A stretch of 64,000 bases of DNA from Maniola hyperantus. Taxonomy: Eukaryota; Arthropoda; Insecta; Lepidoptera; Nymphalidae. The position numbers and the translations under genes are program-made. Positions 1-12,500 of the stretch are shown here, in pieces. Each line of letters opens with the position of its first letter. Position 1 is the first letter of the stretch. Location: assembly GCF_902806685.2 (NCBI RefSeq), contig NC_048557.2:2534654-2598653 (forward strand). The letters run 5' to 3'. Below the pieces are notes generated by a model. That model was not told the origin of the DNA and searched no databases. It saw only the letters and a list, made by a program, of their open reading frames with translations.

Positions 1-320
1 TGTCTAATAATGTATTATTTATATACATTATTGTTATGCTTTTGATGACTTAGTAATTAACTTGTAATAACTAAACATAAATTTCAATTCATTATATTAT
101 ATATATTGCTTTTTCAAAAAATACAAATACATATCATTGAAATTAAGTAAGTTGATATGTTACATACGTATCTAAACTTGGCTCACTTGGCTCATGCATA
201 TATCAGAAATATTTTGATAAAGGTCTCTAACTTTTAGGATATTTTAAAAAAAGCACTAGATCTTGCTTTCATACTAATAATGATTCATCAATTCATCATT
301 ATACAGTACCAAATACAGAT

Positions 321-540
321 CTCGACTAATATTATAAAGGCGAAAGTTTGTATGTGTGTGTGTGTTTGTTCCTCCTTCACGCAAAAACTACTGAACAGAT
401 TTGGCTGAAATTTGGAATGAAGATATATTATACCCTGGATTAACACATAGGCTACTTTTTATCCCGGAACATCAAAGAGTTCCCGCGGGATTTTGATAAA
501 CGTAAATCCACGCGGACGAAGTCGCGGGCATCAGCTAGTA
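321..540 (+). repeat. Lepidopteran RTE/SINE-type 3' tail
   Basis: The segment has a TG microsatellite, a stretch reading like 'actgaacagatttggctgaaattt', and ends in a CpG-rich 'cgcggacgaagtcgcggg' block followed by an agctagta terminus. This layout is typical of short interspersed copies of RTE-like elements in moth and butterfly genomes (family knowledge, from memory). A related copy lies in reverse orientation at about 63450-63660 and a weak one near 3570-3800. Confidence 0.6.
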
Positions 541-1126
541 ATTAATTAATTTACTAATGAATAACTGTAACAGGTACCTACACCTATTACGAATGAACAG
601 GTTAGTTCGACCACATGAGTAGTTCGACTATACTTAAATCCTCTTAATTAACAGTGAACAGCTCATTCATTCCTAATGCCCGTTCTATTCTGCGTTTCGG
701 CCTCCTTTCGCTCGATTCACTCGGCGCGGTCGCATCGGACTCAGAGGAGCCGGGTTGTGAGATACTAATTGCAGGTAACACAGTACGCGGCATTTTAAAT
801 CCGAGTCGTACTGAAAGTACCAGTGCAACAGAAATCTAGGGAGGTGTGCTACTGACCGGCATTCACTAGAGGCGGCGCTTGCGCCGCCGAAGAGACCGCC
901 CTCGCAAGATGTCTTCACTGATGGGCGGGGCTTACGTATATAGGCGACGACCCCTACAAGATGGTAGCTTCAACTTATGCACTTACTATTTATTCACTCC
1001 TAGTTAATAGAATTTAATTACGAATTTAAAAATTAAATATTTAATTTAAAATTTATTTCAGTCCGATATAGTGTCAACACGTCTACTCGCAGCGAGGTCC
1101 GGGGAGGAAGGGGAAGGTAATGGTGG
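541..1126. other. Non-genic stretch with a GC-rich block
   Basis: AT-rich flanks surround a GC-rich, CpG-rich block at about 680-950, followed by a TATATA-like motif near 936. The open frames over the block have no recognisable domain. It could be a solo LTR or another promoter-bearing repeat, but I see no second copy in the window to prove this. Confidence 0.3.
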
Positions 1127-1956
1127 TCGACATGATCGAATGCTTTAGTCATATCCATGAATATTGTTGCCACATACTGTTTCTTATTTATACATTCTAG
1201 CAAATGTTAGAGTAATTCAAAAGTAGCTAATTGAGTCGATTTATTACGTCTAAAACCATGTTGTTCTGGCGTCAATATATTATATTTTTCTAGGAAATCG
1301 TAAAATCTCTTATATATAACACGTTCCAAAATTTTTGAAAAAACAGATTAAATAGCTATCGGTCTGTAATTACTTAATTCATTTTTGTTACCTTTTTTGA
1401 ACAGAGGTTTTACTACTGCGACTTTAAGCTCGTCCGGAAAACATCCCTTTTCCATCATTAAATTGACTATGTGTGTTAAAGGATACGTAAGCGCAGAGTA
1501 GCAGGTTTTTATAATTTTTGTATTTACACAGTCATAACCAACAGCATTTGTATTCTTTAAATCTTTAATAATGTTTACAATTTGATCAAAATTTGATGGA
1601 TATAAAAAAATTTAATTAGTGTTGGAAGAAATTCTTATAGGTTTCCAGTTTTTGTCATTTGTAATTTTGATTTCATTGATAAAATAATTATTAAAAGTAG
1701 ATGCTATTTCTTTTGGGGTTTTTATAATTGTATCTTTATATTTAATTTCTTGTATTTCGTTTTTCATTTTGTATTTATAATTTTTTATTACTTTCCAGGT
1801 AGCTTTAGATTTATTTTGTGATTTTTTTATGAAGTATGTATTTTGCACTTTTTGTGTTAAATTAATAATTTTCTGTAGTCTCTTTGAAATATTACTATAA
1901 GAGTTTTTATTTAATATTATGTTTTCCTTTTTAAATTGTTGATGTAGTACAGTCAT
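1127..1956 (-). pseudogene. LINE (Jockey/CR1-like) reverse transcriptase fragment
   Basis: Read on the minus strand, 1956-1612 encodes the variable linker that precedes the reverse transcriptase domain in insect non-LTR elements, with a 'PKEIASTFNNYF' signature. After a frame change the palm domain follows down to about 1127: a 'GYDCVNTKIIK' region, 'NYRPIAI', 'EQHGFRRNKST', and finally the motif A region 'MDMTKAFDHVDH', where homology stops. Two in-frame stops (after NYRPIAI and before HLLE) and a frameshift show it is dead. The 5' endonuclease and the YADD catalytic half are missing, so this is an internal fragment. Confidence 0.8.
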
Positions 1957-3150
1957 GTAATCGTAGATGGCAATTGAATCATTAATGTAAATACACCATA
2001 TTACTTAAGTCACTCAGTTTAAAAGAACAAAGGCGAGCTTCAAACAAAATTTTACCTTGAATGCGTCTATGTAGGAAAAAATATTAATACCACAGGGGGT
2101 CCATTACTTAAACATAATCACCAAGATTTTTCATTTCAGGATCCACCAAAAAAAAGATATTAATATTTTTATATTTTGAGATTATGAAAGTAACGTAGTG
2201 GTTACATACTCTTTGGTTGGTAGTATATGCAAGATTGATGCATTAATATTATCAAGTAAAAACACTTAAGAGTTGTGTGCCCAACTCGTGAGTCAGAGAC
2301 TCTGACGAGTGACATTTGCAACTGCAAATGCACGAATCACGCGCATGCATTCATTCATTCATTCATGCGCACAAAGAGTAGCAAACGAGCACAGCTAAGA
2401 TACTTACCTACTAAACAATGGTCCTTTACATGCCATTGGCATTAGCATTGTCTATAAAAGATCTTTTTCAGTATTTAGCATGATGTACTAGTCTGTGATT
2501 ATAGTTTAGTTGTTATGCACGTAAACAGTTCCGATTTGACAATGGAACCAAGATCCCTATTAATTAGGGATAGTTGGTAACTACCTCTTTCTTCTAGAAA
2601 GGCAATATGCAACCAATCCGGAGCAAGGCTCTCATATTTTGATAGAGCCAAAACACACGAGATAATCAGAGAGGAAGCTTGTGATTAACTAACGATAAAC
2701 TAGAAACTGGAAAAAAACTGCGAATACAACTGAAATACAAGTCTTGAAGTTGTTATTTAATTTGTAGGTATTTAAATTCCTTTTAACCCAATTTTTACCA
2801 TATTTTATCCTGTAAGGTTTTATCTTATTCAGATGCATATGCTATCACTATGTTCAGATGACATTCCAATAATCTATTAAAAATCAAAAGTTTTTATTCT
2901 TCTATTAAAAATCAGATATAAAACCTTTTTCATTTATTCTGCTTTTAATATAAACCCTCATTTAAAACAACAGCGATTATAAATACTTGTCAAGATGGCA
3001 ATGGCAATAAGTCTTGCCATTAATTTTATTTTAATTACGACTTACAATATATAAGTTGTTTAATAGCTCTTGGATAATGCTCTATAAGTATAAAGAAAAG
3101 AAAATATTCAACTTTTTAGACGTCCAGTAAACTCAACACTAATATACAGT
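1957..3150. other. Non-genic stretch, no gene seen
   Basis: AT-rich DNA with no supportable ORF. Minor structures are a short (CATT)n run near 2348-2366 and a small palindrome around 2310-2325. A gene or RNA was not recognised. Confidence 0.5.
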
Positions 3151-3434
3151 ACCTACGCGGCAGAAAATAATGTACATCGACCTTTAGAAAGAGGTAGCGG
3201 TTTTGTAGAGCATCGCCTCTGTCTTCTTCTTCTTCTTCTCTTAATATATGGCTTTTTCCAGTGCCATGTCAGCACAATGCACTTTGCCAGTCTCAAGTAG
3301 CTTGAAGGAGACATCGCCTCTGTCGTTAAGACTGACAAAACGTCACATAGGTATGAGTGACAGAAACAACGCTCTACAAAACCGAAATCTCATTCTAAAG
3401 GTTGATGTACATTATTTTCTGCAGCGTACCTACT
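3151..3434. mobile_element. MITE with about 75-bp terminal inverted repeats
   Basis: The left end (cggcagaaaataatgtac..., then an Arg/Glu-rich 'gaggtagcggttttgtagag' stretch) is the reverse complement of the right end ('ctctacaaaaccgaaatctc' ... 'gtacattattttctgc'). A (TTC)n microsatellite lies inside. It has no coding capacity. A diverged copy at 35398-35514 is split from its right part (41548-41590) by an LTR retrotransposon, which shows the family is repeated. The superfamily cannot be assigned from the ends alone. Confidence 0.7.
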
Positions 3435-3569
3435 GTAAATAAGCGCGGATGTAAGTGCGATGGTTTGGTATCTAACAAGTCTAGGTATGCACTATAGTTT
3501 TGTATCGGACATTGTGTAGAGATGTTCTGGTAAAATTAAGTTGATGCATTTACGGAATATACCTAACCA

Positions 3570-3800
3570 TAATATTATAAATGCGAAACAGAACTACGGA
3601 TTGATGTAATTTTTTGCATGATTATAGTTACACCTAGCCTAGAGCCGTAAAGCAAGTTTAAGCGCAGACAAATAAACTGTTCCCAGTAACCAACCATTAC
3701 AAACCAACTATTACATCAAAAATTGTTGTAACAAACCCTCAATAATTATTCTTTCCTTGAGTCACGTGGGGGCGAAGCTGCGGGTAATAGTTAGCACAAT
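3570..3800 (+). repeat. Degenerate RTE/SINE-like tail
   Basis: The start 'ataatattataaatgcgaaa' and the end 'gggggcgaagctgcgggtaatagttag' follow the same plan as the copy at 321-540 but with an aberrant middle. It is probably an older insertion of the same broad group. The region from here to about 4430 holds nothing else that I recognise. Confidence 0.45.
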
Positions 3801-4435
3801 AATAAATATAGTTTGTAAGCACTGATTTATAAACAGTTTTATTTATTAATTAATAATAACGAAATACCTATTTTAAAGGTAACTTTTTCTAGAGTGGCAA
3901 CTCTGGTAATGTTTTGTCATTCATAACCAACACCGGATATGAATTTAATCAAATAATAATTTATTAATTTAATAATTTAATCTACGATAAAGTCTTACAA
4001 AACTAATTTTGTATAAAAACTAACCAATTAAATTACTAAGTTTTGCATAGGTCACATTTCTAGACGCTTCCTAAAACATTCAGGTAATCCCACGCCGATG
4101 TTCTTTGAATAATCAAAACAAAAACAAACGGTCATTTTAAATTAGCATTTAGCAAAATAACTTGTTTATATTACTTTTGTACACTTTTTTGTCCATTATA
4201 TTATGTATTTCTTTGAAAAGGTAACTAACATTTAGTTTATTAATTAATATGTTAATGTTTTTGTTGATAAATTCACTTTTAATAGTTAATATTTAAAACA
4301 TGGTTTTTATGAAAACTTCGTCACAGTATTCTTTGCAATCATTTTCACGTTTGCGTTGCACCGTTATTTAATCATAAAAACACTTATGATACACATATAT
4401 TGAAAGTTTTTAAAATGAAATTTATTACAGAGCCC

Positions 4436-4575
4436 GTATACATCTGGCGACGCTAGCGCCGCTCTCTAAATAAAATCGGATCTTTTTTCTAATATTGCTC
4501 TTGCTACTCGTCGGCATACTGTGGTTATAGACTGCTGAGTTATACCATGAATATCTGCAGCATCGTCTTGTATCT
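4436..4575 (-). pseudogene. PIF/Harbinger nuclease exon fragment
   Basis: On the minus strand, after a plausible 3' splice site (ttccag) near 4577, the sequence reads 'IQDDAADIHGITQQSITTV' followed by 'CRRVARAILEKRSDFI' and a stop. This matches the helix-turn-helix-like N-terminal region of HARBI1-type transposases, where a G-I-(S/T)-Q-x-T-V pattern precedes an R-V-x-x-A-I pattern. The DDE domain is absent, so this is a relic. The accessory gene on the opposite strand downstream (5608-6497) is arranged as in complete Harbinger elements such as the one at 14614-17309. Confidence 0.55.
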
Positions 4576-4902
4576 GGAACGGAAATAGAATGAATTGATG
4601 GTACCTAGGTACTTACTTCGAGATACTTTACAGTAACCTACCTAGTGCCTAACTCAGTTAAAGAAATAGAGAGTTCTATACTCTCATCCCAATATGGATT
4701 GTAGCCATCAATCAAAAAAATATAGCCTACACTCACGAATAATGTTGCTTTCTACTAGTTTTCAAAATCGGTTTAGTAGTTCCAGAGATTATTTCCTACA
4801 AACAAACTATATACATCTTGATAATATTAGTAATATAGATGATATACATGTTATATGTTATACATGTTATATGTTACACCAGCTCTCTTAATATCAATCT
4901 TC

Positions 4903-5447
4903 CAGGACCCAGTACTGAACAAATTGAAACACCAGCTCCTCCTTCTCCCCCTTCCTCGGCCCCTCCTGCAGAACAACCTCATCAGCACAATAAATCCAAA
5001 TTAATCAATTTCAACGCACTGTGGGGAGGTTTGAGACATGCCTGTGAAAGCCCTAAAACAACTACCAAAGTTGTTGAAACCATGAGGGCTGAAGTCCTGA
5101 AAACCTTACAAACCTCCCAATTGGTGTCGCAAGAAACATTAGATCTACTGGACGGAAACTGGGATCAGCTCGGATCAGAGCGGGTGGTTAAGTTCATTAA
5201 TCTATTCCTTCTTTATAAAGAGGACAATAGATTCCTGGAAGGAGATTGCCCTCTAGCCTACTTGAAAGGGCTCATTGATTCTACAATAGTCTCTCAAAGG
5301 ATGACAATCAATGATCTGATGGAGAGGATGGCAGGAGTCTCCGCAGACTTGACACTTGCATCTGAGGCGACCAAGGCAAGAGGTCATTATCAGCAGCAGA
5401 AGAATCTTGGAGAGATGGCGGACATGGATTTTTTTACAAAAAATTGA
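4903..5447 (+). CDS. Exon of an unrecognised protein (5'-incomplete)
   Basis: An open frame starts after a good 3' splice site (cttccag at about 4896-4902), so the methionines upstream at 4839 are probably intronic. The product begins with a Pro/Ala/Ser-rich segment (PAPPSPPSSAPPAEQPHQ), then a folded-looking, mostly helical region of about 130 residues containing 'ALWGGLRHACESP' and 'DCPLAYLKGLIDST', and stops at FFTKN. I do not recognise the family. It may be a last exon of a transposon accessory gene or a captured exon. No matching upstream exon is visible in the window. Confidence 0.35.
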
Positions 5448-5607
5448 CATGGGTGTTCAGGGGCGTTTTCAGGGTTTTCGAGGGTGCTGAATTTGATGAT
5501 GACATTTATTCGGAAATCCAAGATGGAGGACTTGAATTTTTACCGACTTATGAGTTTATTGCAGAAATAATTGCATCCAATATACTACAACATTTAATTC
5601 TTTTTAG

Positions 5608-6497
5608 GATAGCTGTATAGAAATAATGGAAAATGTAGATATTCAGAAATTTACTCCGATAGTGGTGAGCCTAAAATAATAATAATATAATAAGTATGTG
5701 ATATTGTGTATGAAATCTATGGTATACTTAAATTTTTTACAATAACTTACAGATCCTTCAAGATGAAGCAATCACTGCTACTCCAATAAATAATAATAAA
5801 AATGGGCACAATTCAACCAAAGAAGGTATTGTAAATAATTAATTTTATCTATTTGCCAATGTAAATTTTTATGTATTTTTATATAATTCTTAATTGTTTT
5901 GCAGGTGCCCAAACGAAAAATATCAAGTAATATCACAGATAGTGGTTTGAAGTCCAGAAAGGTAAAATTTATACTGCTAGTAATATTAAATAGTACAAGT
6001 GGTGATAGTCTAATGGTGAAGACATTGGCCTCCTATTCAGGAAGTCGGGGATTCAATCCCAAGTCCCAGACACATACTAGAGGTACGTGCTTGGGAACTA
6101 TTCAGCTTGTTTTAACAGTGAAGGAAAACATCCCCACCAGAATAGTCTCAAAGGTCAGATTTGCACTTCGCCAGCGTGGCTGACTATGGAACTTCTCATT
6201 CTGTGAGAAGACCTGTGCTCAGTAGTGAGTCAGCGATGATCAACATATTGATGATATTAAACTGCTTTATAAATCAACCAATAATAACCTGATTTTTATT
6301 TACAGGACCATGATGACTACATAAGCAGCATGATAAGCCATAGCAAAATGTTAAAAGACGAGGAACACCGGAGACGTATGGAAATGGCTGAAAAAGAACA
6401 TGCAATAACAATGGCAATACAGGAAGAGAAATTAAAATGTGCCATACTAGAAAGAGAAATTTTAGAAATAAGAAAAAAGCGTGAAGAGAAAAATTAA
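5608..6497 (+). CDS. Spliced remnant of a Harbinger-type accessory (Myb/SANT-like) gene
   Basis: Four exons can be joined in phase 0 with GT/AG introns: 5608-5664, 5753-5830, 5905-5961 and 6306-6497. Exon 1 follows an acceptor (tttttag), so the true start is probably further upstream; the internal ATG at 5626 is the first methionine. The product is polar and ends in a long charged helix ('EEHRRRMEMAEKEHAI' ... 'LEREILEIRKKREEKN'). Such a C-terminal coiled coil is usual in the DNA-binding accessory protein of PIF/Harbinger transposons (family knowledge; the Myb domain itself is not visible). Intron 3 holds a SINE at about 5995-6250. Confidence 0.5.
5995..6250 (+). repeat. tRNA-derived SINE inside an intron
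   Basis: It contains tRNA-like promoter boxes: an A-box-like 'gatagtctaatggtgaagac' and a B-box-like 'gggattcaatcccaag'. These are followed by the 'aacagtgaaggaaaacat' and 'ctcagtagtgagtcagcg' segments that I associate with abundant lepidopteran SINEs. It lies between exons 3 and 4 of the accessory gene remnant, so it inserted after that gene was in place. Confidence 0.7.
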
Positions 6498-7440
6498 TTT
6501 AATCATATTATATACAATGTTTGATTGTAAATTAACTTTATGTTATTATTTTGTTTAAAAAAAGAGCAGCTACTGAGTTTCGTGCTGGCCTGTCTGATAA
6601 ATAAATTCATTTCATATATACAATTTGCAATTTTTTTATTTACCTACAGAAATATTTGCCAATATAAAACTAGTAGATTAATGAACTAGCAAACAGTTTT
6701 ATAGTGAGTATTTTTATGTTCCCAATACAATACAGAGAAAAATTATGTATATAAAAGTATATCAAATTTCACACAAGCGAAGTCGGTCGGATTAGCTAGT
6801 AAGAAATAAAACCAACAAAGGCTGTTAAAGTCACTGAGACTGGTGTTATTTAATGTAAGTTTTTAAAGTATATGTACAAGAATTTTACAAAGATCAAAAT
6901 ACAAATAATAGTAGATTATTAACCAAGGGGATAAAGCAGTGTCTTCTGTCGCGGGTGACGATTTAAATCGCGAGCGTAGATTTAAGACGAGTCCTGAGTG
7001 TAGCGAGGGATTTAAGTTCACCCAAGACTAAGACAGCTTTATCACCGAGGTAAATACTCTACTTTTCGTACCATTTGCGAAAAAATTAACACAATAATAA
7101 TATGATATAAGCATTTATTGAACGTATTTTTAGAACATTAACTTATTTACTAAAATAAATTAAAATAAACTTAACGTTTATGTATTTGAAGAAAAGAAAA
7201 ACGCGGCAAATTCCTAGACTAATATTTTTTTGTCGGAAAAGCAAAGGCATCAATCTCATACGGCCTTGTCGGTTTTCGTAATTTTATTTAATAATCATAA
7301 CTGCATAATAAATGCGTATTCCTTTTTCAAAAAGATGTATAATGCTTTATATACAAACTCAATGGTGTAAACCTTCGTGGTTTTTGCTGTGTCTAAATTG
7401 GATTTGTTAAACATTCTTTATGTTGGTAATTAAAAAAAAA
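6498..7440. other. Non-genic stretch with an imperfect palindrome
   Basis: No ORF is convincing. At about 6920-7060 a CpG-rich inverted repeat runs from 'ataaagcagtgtctt' to its partner 'aagacagctttat', with 'atttaaatcgcgagcg' in the left arm. It may be a foldback element, but its ends are not sharp. The rest is AT-rich. Confidence 0.35.
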
Positions 7441-7677
7441 ACACAGATGTAGTCTGTCTGTCTGGTGGGAGGCCTCGGCCGTGGCTAGTTACCACCCTAC
7501 CGGCAAAGCCGTGCCGCCAAGCAATTTAGCGTTCCGGTATGATGCCGTGTAGAAACCAAAGGTGTATGGGTTTAATAAAAATTGCCATACTCCTTCCAGG
7601 TTAACCCGCTCCCACCTTAGACTGCATCGTCACTTACCATTAGGTGAGATTGCAGTCAAGGGCTATCTTGTATCTAA
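7441..7677 (+). repeat. Lepidopteran LINE/SINE 3' tail
   Basis: The block 'ggtgggaggcctcggccg', 'ctagttaccaccctac', 'gatgccgtgtagaaacc' and the terminal 'cttaccattaggtgagat', ending in an (ATAAA)-like tail, is a common 3' end of interspersed elements in moths and butterflies (from memory). The LTR retrotransposon at 7683 inserted exactly into its A-rich tail. Confidence 0.6.
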
Positions 7678-7682
7678 ATAAA

Positions 7683-7918
7683 TGTAACGCGCCGCGTCGC
7701 TACGACGGTACCGATGGCGCTTCGGCCGTTGTCGGCGGTAGCCGAGCTTGGGCGAAGGGGGGCGCGCTGGCGTGTGGGACGTCAGTCTGATCGAGCGCAC
7801 GTGACAGTTTGTTTATTCCGTTAAGAAATTATTGTAATGATTTGTATAAGTACAGAGTGTGACACAATTAATTATTGTAAATACAGAGATTCTCCTGTAA
7901 TACAGTGTGTGATTTAAT
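7683..7918 (+). repeat. 5' LTR
   Basis: This is the left member of the 236-bp LTR pair. It is CpG-rich in the first 120 bases and AT-rich afterwards, with a 'gtaaatacagagattctcct' stretch near the end. It is preceded by the target duplication ATAAA. Confidence 0.8.
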
Positions 7919-8849
7919 ATTCAGAAGTGGTATTATGTAAATAGGACCCAAAAATGAAGTGATCAACGGATAACAAAGAAAGTGAAGAAAATAATTGAGA
8001 AGTTTTTCTAGACTACCTACGTTTGATCCTGACAATAATGTAACGTGAATAGAACGCGGAAAACTGGCTGGATACAATTCATTAAATGGAAAGACTACGA
8101 AAAATAGTGATAATACAAACTCCCTTGGCGGGCCAATCACCGTTATGGTTTAATCGTTTAGTTGAGTGATTTTACTCGAAGAAATGAAAGTCTTTGTGTG
8201 TGAAGGTGTTTCCTAGAAGTTCTAAATACGCTGATATGTTCAAATAGTTAGATGCTAGAAAGAAGGGTTTATTACTAGATTTACAAGAAATAGATAACGG
8301 CAGATACAATGTTAAAAGGAATTTGCCGGTGATTCTGTACCAGCCATGGGTCAAAACAGTTTAATCGACAGATTAACAGATATGACACTGCAGCCGTAGT
8401 GACACACTTAAGGCCTCCAGCTGATGTGAACATACTTTAGGTCAATCTGTAATTATTTCAAAGGGAATTCTGAAATACAAATAATGATGGTGTGTGTACG
8501 ACACTAAAGTTTTAAATCTTGTCAAGTATTTTGCTGTACCGGCAACTTTATGAACTGGAACAACTGGCGACCTCAGAGTTTATTAACATGGACAATAGGG
8601 TGTATTATGGCAGAAAGGCGAATTAATTACACGTGCTGTACCATGTAAACTGGCGAAGACAAGACAGCAGGGGTCGAGGGTGACGAGTTGAGTCCTTTTC
8701 GGGCCGAGAAAACTAAGGTGCGTAATTTTTTTATTTCATTTAATCTGTCTGTTGGCCTTGAGCTTCTGTTTTCTGTATCTGAATTATCTGTCTGTTCTGA
8801 TTCTGACTAATCTGAAATTCTGTTCGGAATTCGGATGCTGATCCGATAC

Positions 8850-10100
8850 CGATACTGATGCGATGCCGGATCTTATCAGGTATCACTCTGATCTGATACT
8901 GATTCTGATGTGATACCAGATATTATTCGATATCGTTCTGACCTGATACTGATTCTGATGCGATACTGGTTATTATCCAGTATCGTTCTGACCTGGTACT
9001 GATTTTGATTTCTGATGCAATACCGGATATTATCCGATATCGTTCTGACCTGATACTGATTCTGATGCGATACTGGTCATTATCCGATATCCTGCTGACC
9101 TGATACTGATTCTGATGCAATACCGGATATTATCCGATATCGTTCTGACCTGATACTGATTCTGATGCGATACTGGTTATTATCCGATATCGTTCTGACC
9201 TGATACTGATTCTGATGCGATACTGGTCATTATCCGATATCCTGCTGACCTGATACTGATTCTGATGCAATACCGGATATTATCCGATATCGTTCTGACC
9301 TGATGCTGATTCTGGTGCAATACCGGATATTATCTGATATCGTTCTGACCTGAAACTGATTCTGATGCAATACAGGATATTATCCGATATCGTTCTGACC
9401 TGATACTGATTCTGATGCAATACCGGATATTATCCGATATTGTTCTGACCTGATACTGATTCTGATGCGATACTGGTTATTATCCGATATCGTGCTGACC
9501 TGATACTGATTCTGATGCAATACCGGATATTACTCGATATCGTTCTGACCTGATACTGATTCTGGTGCAATACCGAGTGTTATCCGATGTCGTTCTGACC
9601 TGATACTGATTCTGATATGATACCGCATATTATCCGATATCATTCTAATCTGATACTAATTCTGATGCAATACTGGATATTATCCGATATCCTTCCGACC
9701 TATTCTGACTAATTCTGATGCTATGCCGATCCAGATCCGATACCGATTCTGTTCTGATACTGATAACTACCTGATACCGACACTGATGCGATACTGGATT
9801 TAATCCTATATCATTCTGATCTAATATTGACTCTTGATAATATATCGCTCCTGATCCAATACCGATTCTGATCTGATACTGATTCCTATACGATACCGAT
9901 ACTGATGTGATACTGGATATAATCCGACATCGTTCTGATCTGATGCTGACTATGACACGATACAAATCCTGATCCAATACCAAATCTGATCTGAAACTGA
10001 TTCCTATCCGATACCGATACTGATGCGATATCGATACTAATGCGATACTGGATACAATCAGATATCGTTAAGATGACACCGATTCTGATCTGATACTGAT
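8850..10100. repeat. Minisatellite with a 50-bp unit
   Basis: About 20 to 25 tandem units carry the core 'attatccgatatcgttct' followed by gacctgatactgattctgatgc. The period is 50 bp between consecutive 'gatatcgttctgacc' cores. Copies are very regular from 8930 to 9640 and degrade into a GATAC/TGATC-rich zone up to about 10200. Because 50 is not a multiple of three, the minus-strand ORFs here are not a protein repeat. It occupies the 5' interior of the LTR element. Confidence 0.85.
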
Positions 10101-10704
10101 TCAGATGCGATACCGATCCTGATCCGATATCGATTCTTATCTGATGCCGATTTTATCCGGAACCAATCCTCATACCAACCGGTTCTAATCTTTTCCCTCT
10201 CCTGTTCTGTCACCTCAGATTCCGATTCTGATTCCAATTCTGTTTCTGATGCTGATTTTATTTATTCTTTATTTATTTGCATTCATGTTTTACATCATAA
10301 AATATATAATATTACAATATTACAACATGAAGCCCCGTCAGGACATTGCAAAATATAACATTTGTACATTTATTTTATCTGATTCTGCCTCAGACACGAA
10401 ACACATATTTATGAAACTGAAACTAATCGCTTTCAACTTTGACTCATGCTATTTATTATGCTGTTTAGTTACATTCTGTTTTATGAACTGTGTATTACGT
10501 GTACCTATTGTCTGAAAATTTTAGATTCTGATTCTGATACCATGATGCTGTAGATTTTATTTTCTATCTCAGTTTGAACCTTATTTGGTATTTTTTTGAA
10601 CTGATTTTACCAGAACAGACTGCAGAACATTTCAAAAATCAATTTTCTACTTCATAGAGAAATACGTATTTAAATAAATATAATATGACCTAGCACTAGA
10701 ACAG

Positions 10705-12500
10705 ATGGTTGCATACCTTCGAGCTCGCAAGGTTGTGAATCAGAATTCTCCGAATTCAAAATTGGTGAATAAGCATGACAGAATCAGTGTAGACTATGAA
10801 TTGCTTCTGGAATATGGAGATTGTTTCGCGGCTGACACGAAAGATCTTGGACCAAATAATTTATCCGAAATGAAAAGTGAATTGACTTCTTCGACACCAG
10901 TCTTTCGCAAAACATATAGGCTTGCTAAGACCGAACTGCATATAGTGCGGGCTAAGGTTAAGGTTCTGTGAATAATAAGATCAGGAATAATTAATGTATT
11001 GTAGTTAAACTTTTCCTCACCGGTTATCTTAGTTAAGAAGAAGAAAAGAAAATATATATATTCCACGAGCGCAGTTATTCAACTCAAACTCAAATCCTTT
11101 ATTCAAATTGAGTATTATTGTAGTTAACAGACTTTGTGATTGTCAATTGCTGAATTTGCAATACAATGGTGTAGTGGTGGATTACATGAACTTAAAACTA
11201 AAGCTGTGAGGGTTCCAAACGCGCCTAGGTCTAAGAAGAGCCCACAGGAAACTCAGCCAGCATGTATCAGCTGTATGTTGCGAATGCAATTATATGTGCC
11301 GTACTAAACATTCCATTGATTTGTTATTTCTAAATTGTATTGTATTATATTTGATGATGAATTTAGTTATGAGTGCCACGATGGAACTATGTATGTTGTT
11401 TGACAACCTTGGCTAAGAATGCCACAATGAAATTGAATCTTAAGATTTTGATATTGAGTTTAAGATTTTGCTATGGAGTTTAAGATTTTTTTTAATATTG
11501 AGGGTAAAGAGCTGAAATTTTGTACTGGAACTGGTTTTGGCATTGTATAATATTAAGTATGAAACAGAAATACCTACGATTACGAATGCGAGTGAAATTG
11601 GTATTGTAAGTATTCTCTTACAAAGATAACCCAGGTGTAGACTTATTAAAACGCTTCAGAATCTACATAACTGGAGTCACATTTCTGACATAATATCAAA
11701 GACATAACTGATTGTTTAGCTGTGCCAAACGAGACTTAGTACTAAGAATTGTACGTTAGTGGTTCCAGATTCAGGATTATGTTATGGAGGTGGATCTTAG
11801 GCTAGAAACTAGTATAAAATATGTCGATGCACTACATCGGAATCCAATTTCTAGGATCTCAGCTGTGATAAATGCTGAAGACTGATTTCTGTTAGCCCAG
11901 CTCCAAGATGGAAAACTTCAGTCCATCTATAATCAAATTTGAACTGAAAAAACATTAATGTCGTTATTTCGTCAGAGATTTGCATGTGTCAGAGAGACGC
12001 ATTTAAGGGAATACATTAAATAGTGAACGATTTGCCGTGCCTAAGGATGTTCGATGGTGATTCAGATGAAGATGTTTCATGATGCCGCCGTAGGTCGTGT
12101 TGGGCTAAGACTGCTAAGAGATACTATACATACTACTGTTAGATAAGACCGACCACTGTTTTTACCGCATGACAAGTATTATAAAGATAATATGTGAGTG
12201 CCTGTTTAAAGTAGTTGTTTGAGAAAGAGAAGTTATGGTAAAACGTTTAGCAGAATATACCCATATAACTGAATAATATCTCCAACCAAAGGCTTTCTGT
12301 ATCCAATCGATATTTTAAAGCTTTCTGTACAACGCATAGGATTCATCACACGTTATTGCTGCTCCACGGGCCAACGATCAAGCTGAACGACTAAACAGGA
12401 GGCCATTAGATGCGATAAGAGCTAGTGCTCAGGAACCAACATTATGGGACAGCGCAGCTCCTGAATTAGTTATCTGAATCAATCAAACAGTTTAAGATAC
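10705..12500 (+). pseudogene. Gypsy pol relic (RT start, RNase H end, integrase)
   Basis: The ORF at 10705-10971 matches the segment just before the reverse transcriptase of Gypsy polyproteins ('SSTPVFRKTYRLAKTEL'), then breaks. Near 11820 a short stretch reads KYVDALHRNPI, the end of the RNase H domain, followed by 'FLLAQLQDGKLQSIYNQ', the integrase N-terminal side. Near 12360-12480 a segment resembling the integrase core around the catalytic Glu (APRANDQAERLNRRPLDA) is followed by stops. Most of the RT/RNase H core between 10971 and 11800 has been deleted or has decayed. Confidence 0.6.

Noticed and set aside
654..918. Small ORFs in the GC-rich block as a gene
   Set aside because: No domain, splice signal or conservation is visible; both strands are open only because of GC bias.
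8923..9983. Minus-strand ORFs over the minisatellite as repetitive proteins
   Set aside because: The 50-bp period is not a multiple of three, so no repeated peptide is maintained; the ORFs are by-products.
8850..10100. Regular 50-bp repeats as a CRISPR array
   Set aside because: The units are contiguous, with no unique spacers, and the DNA is eukaryotic. It is a minisatellite.
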